DNA of 64,000 nt. Origin: Rhodobacteraceae bacterium LNNU 3342 (GTDB taxonomy: Bacteria > Pseudomonadota > Alphaproteobacteria > Rhodobacterales > Rhodobacteraceae). The stretch covers positions 62,001 through 126,000 of the forward strand of contig VUAW01000003.1 in the NCBI GenBank assembly GCA_008711135.1. The letters are read 5' to 3'. The notes below the pieces were generated by a model that was given only the letters and a program-made list of their open reading frames with translations, was not told the DNA's origin and did not search any database. Positions within the stretch are counted from its first letter, which is position 1; every line of letters starts with the position of its first letter. Below, piece after piece: positions 60,131 through 64,000 of this stretch. Both the position numbers and the translations under genes were made by a program.

Positions 60131-60898
60131 ATGAGCCAGTCCCGTTCCTTCCAGGAAGCCCCCATGCCTCTTTTCGAGGCGGATGACGACGATGAGGCCG
60201 GCCCCATTACGGTGGGGGGCCGGCTTCCTTCATACATCAAGGATCATCGCAAGCGCCTTCGCACGCGCTTTCTGGAAGGCGGCGCGCAGGCAATGCCGGA
60301 TTACGAGATCCTGGAGCTTGTGCTGTTCCGCGCTATCCCCCGTCAGGATGTCAAACCGCTGGCCCGGAAGCTTCTGGACGTCTTTGGCGATTTCAACCGG
60401 GTGCTTTCGGCGACGCCACAGCGCCTGATGGCCGTTCCGGGGGTGGGCGAAGCCGTGATGGCGGAACTCAAGATCGTGGAGGCTGCAGCCCAGCGTCTGG
60501 CCCGTGCCCGCGTCATGAACCAGCCTGTTCTTTCCAGTTGGGATGCGCTTGTCGATTATTGCCACACTGCCATGGCGCATCGAGAGACGGAGCATTTCCG
60601 CGTGCTCTACCTCGACCGGAAGAACACCCTCATTGCAGATGAAGAACAGGCGAGAGGCACCGTAGACCACGTTCCGGTCTACCCGCGCGAGGTGGTCAAG
60701 CGTGCGCTTGAACTGAACGCTTCCGCGCTGATCCTTGTGCACAACCATCCTTCAGGCGATCCGACGCCGTCACAGGCCGATATCACCATGACCATGCAAA
60801 TCCAGGATGCCGCGCAAGCGCTTGGCCTGACGCTGCACGATCACCTGATCATCGGCAAGGAACGCGAACTCAGCTTCCGGTCGCGTGGTTACCTCTGA
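60131..60898 (+). CDS. radC: RadC, JAMM-type DNA repair protein
   Basis: A 255-aa protein. An N-terminal helix-hairpin-helix-like region (LMAVPGVGEAVMAELK) is followed by a JAMM/MPN domain with HNHPSGDPTPSQAD, the metal-binding signature. Despite the name its exact role in repair or transformation is unsettled. The start at 60131 (MSQSRSFQ) is taken over 60119; both have some GGG upstream. It lies after dnaJ and has its own near-CtrA box. Confidence 0.9.
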   Translation: MSQSRSFQEAPMPLFEADDDDEAGPITVGGRLPSYIKDHRKRLRTRFLEGGAQAMPDYEILELVLFRAIPRQDVKPLARKLLDVFGDFNRVLSATPQRLMAVPGVGEAVMAELKIVEAAAQRLARARVMNQPVLSSWDALVDYCHTAMAHRETEHFRVLYLDRKNTLIADEEQARGTVDHVPVYPREVVKRALELNASALILVHNHPSGDPTPSQADITMTMQIQDAAQALGLTLHDHLIIGKERELSFRSRGYL

Positions 60899-60997
60899 CG
60901 CCGCGCAGCGGCGCCCGGCCCAACGGGATGAGGTGCGCCAGCACCAAAGACGGGCGGGAGAGCTTCTCTCTAGTCTGCAAGCGAATCGCAGGCTAGC

Positions 60998-61618
60998 TCA
61001 ATCTGCCAGCAGGTCGGGCACGACCACCATCCCGGCTGCTGCCTCGCAGTCCGGCATGGCAACCGTCAGTTCACGCACCTGTAACTCGCCGTTCCGCAGT
61101 TCAAGCGTTTCGCCCAGCAAGTCCCTGCCGCAGGTCGCGGGCGTAACGTCCGCATCGACCTGAACATCGCCGCTGACGGCTATGACCTGCGCAAGCATCG
61201 GCCAGTCCGCGTCAGGGTCTCCTAGAATCTCCGGGCGCTGCCCTGATGCGATCAGGCTCAGCCCATCCTGTCCCTGCCACTGCAGGGCAAGATGGTGCCG
61301 AGTTCCAAGATCGGGCACCTCTGCCACCTGCCTGATCCGCTGCCCGCCGGGCAAGGTAATCTCTACCCCGCCCTGCCCCAGCGCTGGAAAACTCAACGCC
61401 AGAAGCCCCGCCTGATCGAGCTTGTCGCCCACCACCAGCCCCTCGTGCCGTAGCACGACGGCAGCGCCAGCCATGCACGGCGCTTGCAGGACTACGTCCA
61501 GCACTGCCTCCGGGCGCGGCCGCACGTCCAAGTCCACGGTACAGTTTGCAGCGGCGTCAGTGGCGGCAACAAGCCACGTTGCTACCGCTGCCGGCGCCAA
61601 TACGGCACCCCGCCACAT
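60998..61618 (-). CDS. exported protein of unknown function downstream of secA
   Basis: A 206-aa protein with an N-terminal signal peptide (about residues 1-24, VLAPAAVATWLVAATDAAA) followed by a Cys. The mature part is beta-rich with paired Cys residues (C in MAGAAV-preceding APC, PATCGRD, MPDCEAAA), so it is likely periplasmic with disulfides. No family is recognised. It starts 14 bases after the secA stop on the same strand, so it is probably co-transcribed. The RBS is weak and the start could be slightly upstream. The gap to radC (99 bases) holds nothing I can support. Confidence 0.7.
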   Translation of the reverse strand: MWRGAVLAPAAVATWLVAATDAAANCTVDLDVRPRPEAVLDVVLQAPCMAGAAVVLRHEGLVVGDKLDQAGLLALSFPALGQGGVEITLPGGQRIRQVAEVPDLGTRHHLALQWQGQDGLSLIASGQRPEILGDPDADWPMLAQVIAVSGDVQVDADVTPATCGRDLLGETLELRNGELQVRELTVAMPDCEAAAGMVVVPDLLAD

Positions 61619-61631
61619 GGTCCGCCGCGCC

Positions 61632-64000
61632 TTAGGCAAAGCGGCCGTGGCAGTGCTTGAACTTTTCGCCTGACCCACAGGGGCACGGATCGTTTCGCCC
61701 GGGGTCGCCCCAAGTGGCAGGGTCGTTTTCATCAAAGCCGGGCCGCTGCCCCGCTGGCGTCTCGGTGGCCACCGAGCCTGCCGCAGCGCGCGACAGTGCT
61801 GCCTGCTGAGCGGCGATCTGGCGCAGCATCGCCTCCTGCTCCTCACGCGTCAGCGGGCGGATCTGCGCCAGCTTTTCCGTCACCTCGGCGCGCAAGCTGT
61901 TCAGCATACTCTCGAACAGGGTGAAGGCCTCGGTCTTGTACTCGTTCAGCGGGTCGCGCTGCGCGTAACCACGGAAGCCAACCACAGACCGAAGATGCTC
62001 GAGCGTCAGCAGATGTTCGCGCCACTTGCCGTCGATCGTCTGCAACAGAAGCTGCTTCTCAACGTTACGCATGGTCTCGGGGCCAAACTTCTCGGCCTTT
62101 TCGGCCATCGCTTCATCCGACGCCTTGTAGAGCCGCTCTCGCACTTCGTCCTGGTCCACACCTTCCTCGTCGGCCCAGCCGATGACATCCAGGTCCAGGC
62201 CCAGCTTGGTGCGGACAGCGGCCTGAAGCCCCTCGATGTTCCACTGGTCGGCATAGGTCTTGGGCGGCAGGAAGTCGTCCACCATGTCGTCGATGACCTG
62301 GTGGCGCATGTCCTGCACGATTTCCGACAGATCCTCGGCCTGCATGATCTCCAGCCGCTGGCCAAAGACCACCTTGCGCTGGTCGTTCATCACGTCGTCG
62401 AACTTCAGCAACTGCTTGCGGATATCGAAGTTGCGCGCCTCAACCTTGGCCTGCGCCTTTTCAAGCGACTTGTTGACCCAAGGGTGAACGATGGCCTCGC
62501 CTTCCTTCATGCCGAGGGTAGACAGCACCTTGTCCAGCCGGTCAGAGCCAAAGATCCGCATCAGGTCGTCTTCCAGCGACAGGAAGAACGAGGACCGCCC
62601 CGGATCGCCCTGCCGGCCGGACCGCCCGCGAAGCTGGTTGTCGATCCGGCGGCTTTCGTGGCGTTCGGTGGCCAGCACGTAGAGCCCCCCCGCCTCCAGC
62701 GCGCGGGCCTTCTCCTCGGCGACCTCGGCCTCTACCTGGGCACGCAATTCGTCGGGATGGGCTTCGGGATTGGCGGCAAGCGCCTGCATCACCTTCATCT
62801 CGACATTGCCACCCAGCTGGATGTCGGTCCCCCGGCCCGCCATGTTGGTGGCGATGGTGACGGCCCCGACACGTCCGGCTTCGGCCACGATCTGGGCCTC
62901 CTGCTCGTGCTGGCGGGCGTTCAGGACGTTGTGCTTGATGCCTTCCTTGGTCAACAGTTGCGACAGGAACTCGGACTTCTCGATCGAGGTGGTGCCCACG
63001 AGAATCGGCTGGCCGCGGCCATGGGCCTCCTTGATCGACTGGACGACGCCGTCGAACTTCTCGCGCGCGGTACGATAGACTTGGTCATGTTCGTCGATCC
63101 GCTGGATCGGGCGGTTTGTGGGCACCTCGACGACGCCCAGCTTGTAGATCTCCATGAATTCTTCAGCCTCGGTCGTCGCCGTACCGGTCATGCCTGCAAG
63201 CTTTTCGTAAAGGCGGAAGTAGTTCTGGAACGTCACAGAGGCCAGCGTCACGTTCTCGGGCTGGATCTGGACGCCTTCCTTGGCCTCGATGGCTTGGTGC
63301 AGCCCGTCCGACAGGCGCCGGCCACGCATCATCCGGCCGGTGAATTCGTCGATCAGCACCACCTCGCCGTCGCGGACGATGTATTCCTTGTCCTTGTTGA
63401 ACAGCTTGTGCGCCCGAAGCCCCTGCGTAACGTGGTGGACCAGCGTCGTGCTTTCGGGGTCATAAAGCGACTGCCCCTCAGGCAGAAGGCCCGCGATCCG
63501 CAGCCGCTCCTCGATGAAGTCGTTGCCTTCCTCGGTGTAGGTGACGTTGCGCGTCTTTTCATCAAGCGTGAAATGCTCTTCCGTCACCTCGGGGATGATG
63601 GCGTTGATCTTGACGTAGAGTTCCGACCGGTCCTGCGAGGGGCCAGAGATGATCAGCGGCGTCCGCGCCTCGTCGATGAGGATGCTGTCGACCTCGTCGA
63701 CGATGGCAAAGAAATGGCCCCGCTGCGCCATCTCCTCGATCGAGGATTTCATGTTGTCGCGCAGGTAATCGAAGCCAAGCTCGTTGTTCGTGGCATAGGT
63801 GATGTCGGCGCGATAGGCAGCGCGCTTCTCCGGCTCCGGCTGGTAGGGGTAGACCACCCCCGTCGTCAGGCCGAGCTGCGCATAGACCTTGCCCATCCAT
63901 TCCGCGTCACGCTTGGCTAGGTAGTCGTTGACGGTGACGACATGCACGCCCTTGCCCGCCAGCGCGTTCAGGTAGGCAGGGAAGGTCGCCACAAGGGTCT
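61632..64000 (-). CDS. secA: SecA preprotein translocase ATPase (partial, N-terminus outside)
   Basis: Motor that drives proteins through SecYEG. The last 789 or so residues are visible, starting within [20 protein letters not shown]1 has [26 protein letters not shown]2 has [12 protein letters not shown] and [13 protein letters not shown], and a helical scaffold follows. The C-terminus has the zinc/SecB site [18 protein letters not shown]. The frame is open to the window edge, so the true start is beyond 64000; a GTG at 63992 is internal, since the family has about 100 residues before it. Confidence 0.97.
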   Translation of the reverse strand, partial: TLVATFPAYLNALAGKGVHVVTVNDYLAKRDAEWMGKVYAQLGLTTGVVYPYQPEPEKRAAYRADITYATNNELGFDYLRDNMKSSIEEMAQRGHFFAIVDEVDSILIDEARTPLIISGPSQDRSELYVKINAIIPEVTEEHFTLDEKTRNVTYTEEGNDFIEERLRIAGLLPEGQSLYDPESTTLVHHVTQGLRAHKLFNKDKEYIVRDGEVVLIDEFTGRMMRGRRLSDGLHQAIEAKEGVQIQPENVTLASVTFQNYFRLYEKLAGMTGTATTEAEEFMEIYKLGVVEVPTNRPIQRIDEHDQVYRTAREKFDGVVQSIKEAHGRGQPILVGTTSIEKSEFLSQLLTKEGIKHNVLNARQHEQEAQIVAEAGRVGAVTIATNMAGRGTDIQLGGNVEMKVMQALAANPEAHPDELRAQVEAEVAEEKARALEAGGLYVLATERHESRRIDNQLRGRSGRQGDPGRSSFFLSLEDDLMRIFGSDRLDKVLSTLGMKEGEAIVHPWVNKSLEKAQAKVEARNFDIRKQLLKFDDVMNDQRKVVFGQRLEIMQAEDLSEIVQDMRHQVIDDMVDDFLPPKTYADQWNIEGLQAAVRTKLGLDLDVIGWADEEGVDQDEVRERLYKASDEAMAEKAEKFGPETMRNVEKQLLLQTIDGKWREHLLTLEHLRSVVGFRGYAQRDPLNEYKTEAFTLFESMLNSLRAEVTEKLAQIRPLTREEQEAMLRQIAAQQAALSRAAAGSVATETPAGQRPGFDENDPATWGDPGRNDPCPCGSGEKFKHCHGRFA

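Noticed and set aside
61995-63920. A 641-codon open frame antisense to secA
   Set aside because: Composition artefact opposite a clear secA; no domain, no RBS.
63984-63992. GTG at 63992 as the secA start
   Set aside because: The frame is open to the window edge and SecA needs the preceding N-terminal residues, including the Walker A region.
1-64000. CRISPR arrays, insertion sequences, prophage or integrative elements
   Set aside because: No regularly spaced repeats, transposase, integrase or phage structural genes were seen on either strand.

Overview
The window reads as a chromosomal segment of a high-GC alphaproteobacterium of the order Rhodobacterales (Paracoccus/Rhodobacter/Roseobacter relatives). 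The signs are a MarR plus OmpR-type pair resembling petP-petR beside ilvE, the order kdsD-lptC-lptA-lptB-rpoN-hpf-ptsN, an alphaproteobacterial RpoH promoter before dnaK, a CtrA-type TTAA-N7-TTAA box, and a TGA-N9-TCA iron box before hemP. Nearly all of the sequence is coding, with many 1-4 base stop/start overlaps. No rRNA, CRISPR array, insertion sequence or prophage was seen. Two tRNAs are present: Arg-CCT and Leu-CAG.

Layout. 1-2.5 kb: truncated dapD, a LOG-family enzyme, an iron-regulated small ORF plus hemP, a decayed membrane-protein gene and tRNA-Arg. 2.6-12.6 kb: a glycan locus. It has a GntR-like LacI regulator with two operators, then glycosyltransferase, neuB and a GT25 gene. After one opposed glycosyltransferase come neuC, two different GT30 (WaaA/KdtA-like) genes, neuA and an SDR gene, with overlapping ends. 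Together NeuC, NeuB and NeuA make CMP-N-acetylneuraminate; no known sialyltransferase family is present, so the GT30 proteins are candidate acceptor-loading enzymes. 12.6-17.5 kb: a CtrA-boxed cluster that I cannot assign to any described system. It encodes a cyclic-nucleotide-binding-like/transglutaminase fusion, a CoaBC-like flavoprotein with substituted active-site motifs, and a soluble GAF-PAS hybrid histidine kinase whose best-placed start codon is ATA.

17.6-31.4 kb: tRNA-Leu, an NDUFA9-like SDR, uppP, gltD-gfa-gltB, a PQQ-type sugar dehydrogenase, mtgA, a GST, queG, a DMT exporter and a small basic protein. 31.4-37.7 kb: ilvE facing petP-petR, then an HDAC-like gene, xseB, ispA and dxs (isoprenoid precursors). 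37.7-38.6 kb: a multiply broken mrr restriction gene. 38.7-44.6 kb: rnd, kdsD, lptCAB, rpoN, hpf and ptsN (Kdo supply, LPS export, nitrogen/carbon regulation).

44.6-54.9 kb: a second surface-glycan region, mostly on the minus strand. It has a two-part sulfotransferase, GT14, GT2, GT4, galU, GT2, kdsB and cysQ, and a KpsM-like export permease on the plus strand. CysQ would clear the PAP left by the sulfotransferase, and KdsB supplies CMP-Kdo. 55-64 kb: a baeRF-type protein, alkB, dnaK-dnaJ, radC with a near-CtrA box, a secreted protein of unknown function, and secA running off the end.

The two strongest leads for something undescribed are the transglutaminase/CoaBC-like/kinase cluster and the use of GT30 enzymes inside a sialic-acid operon.
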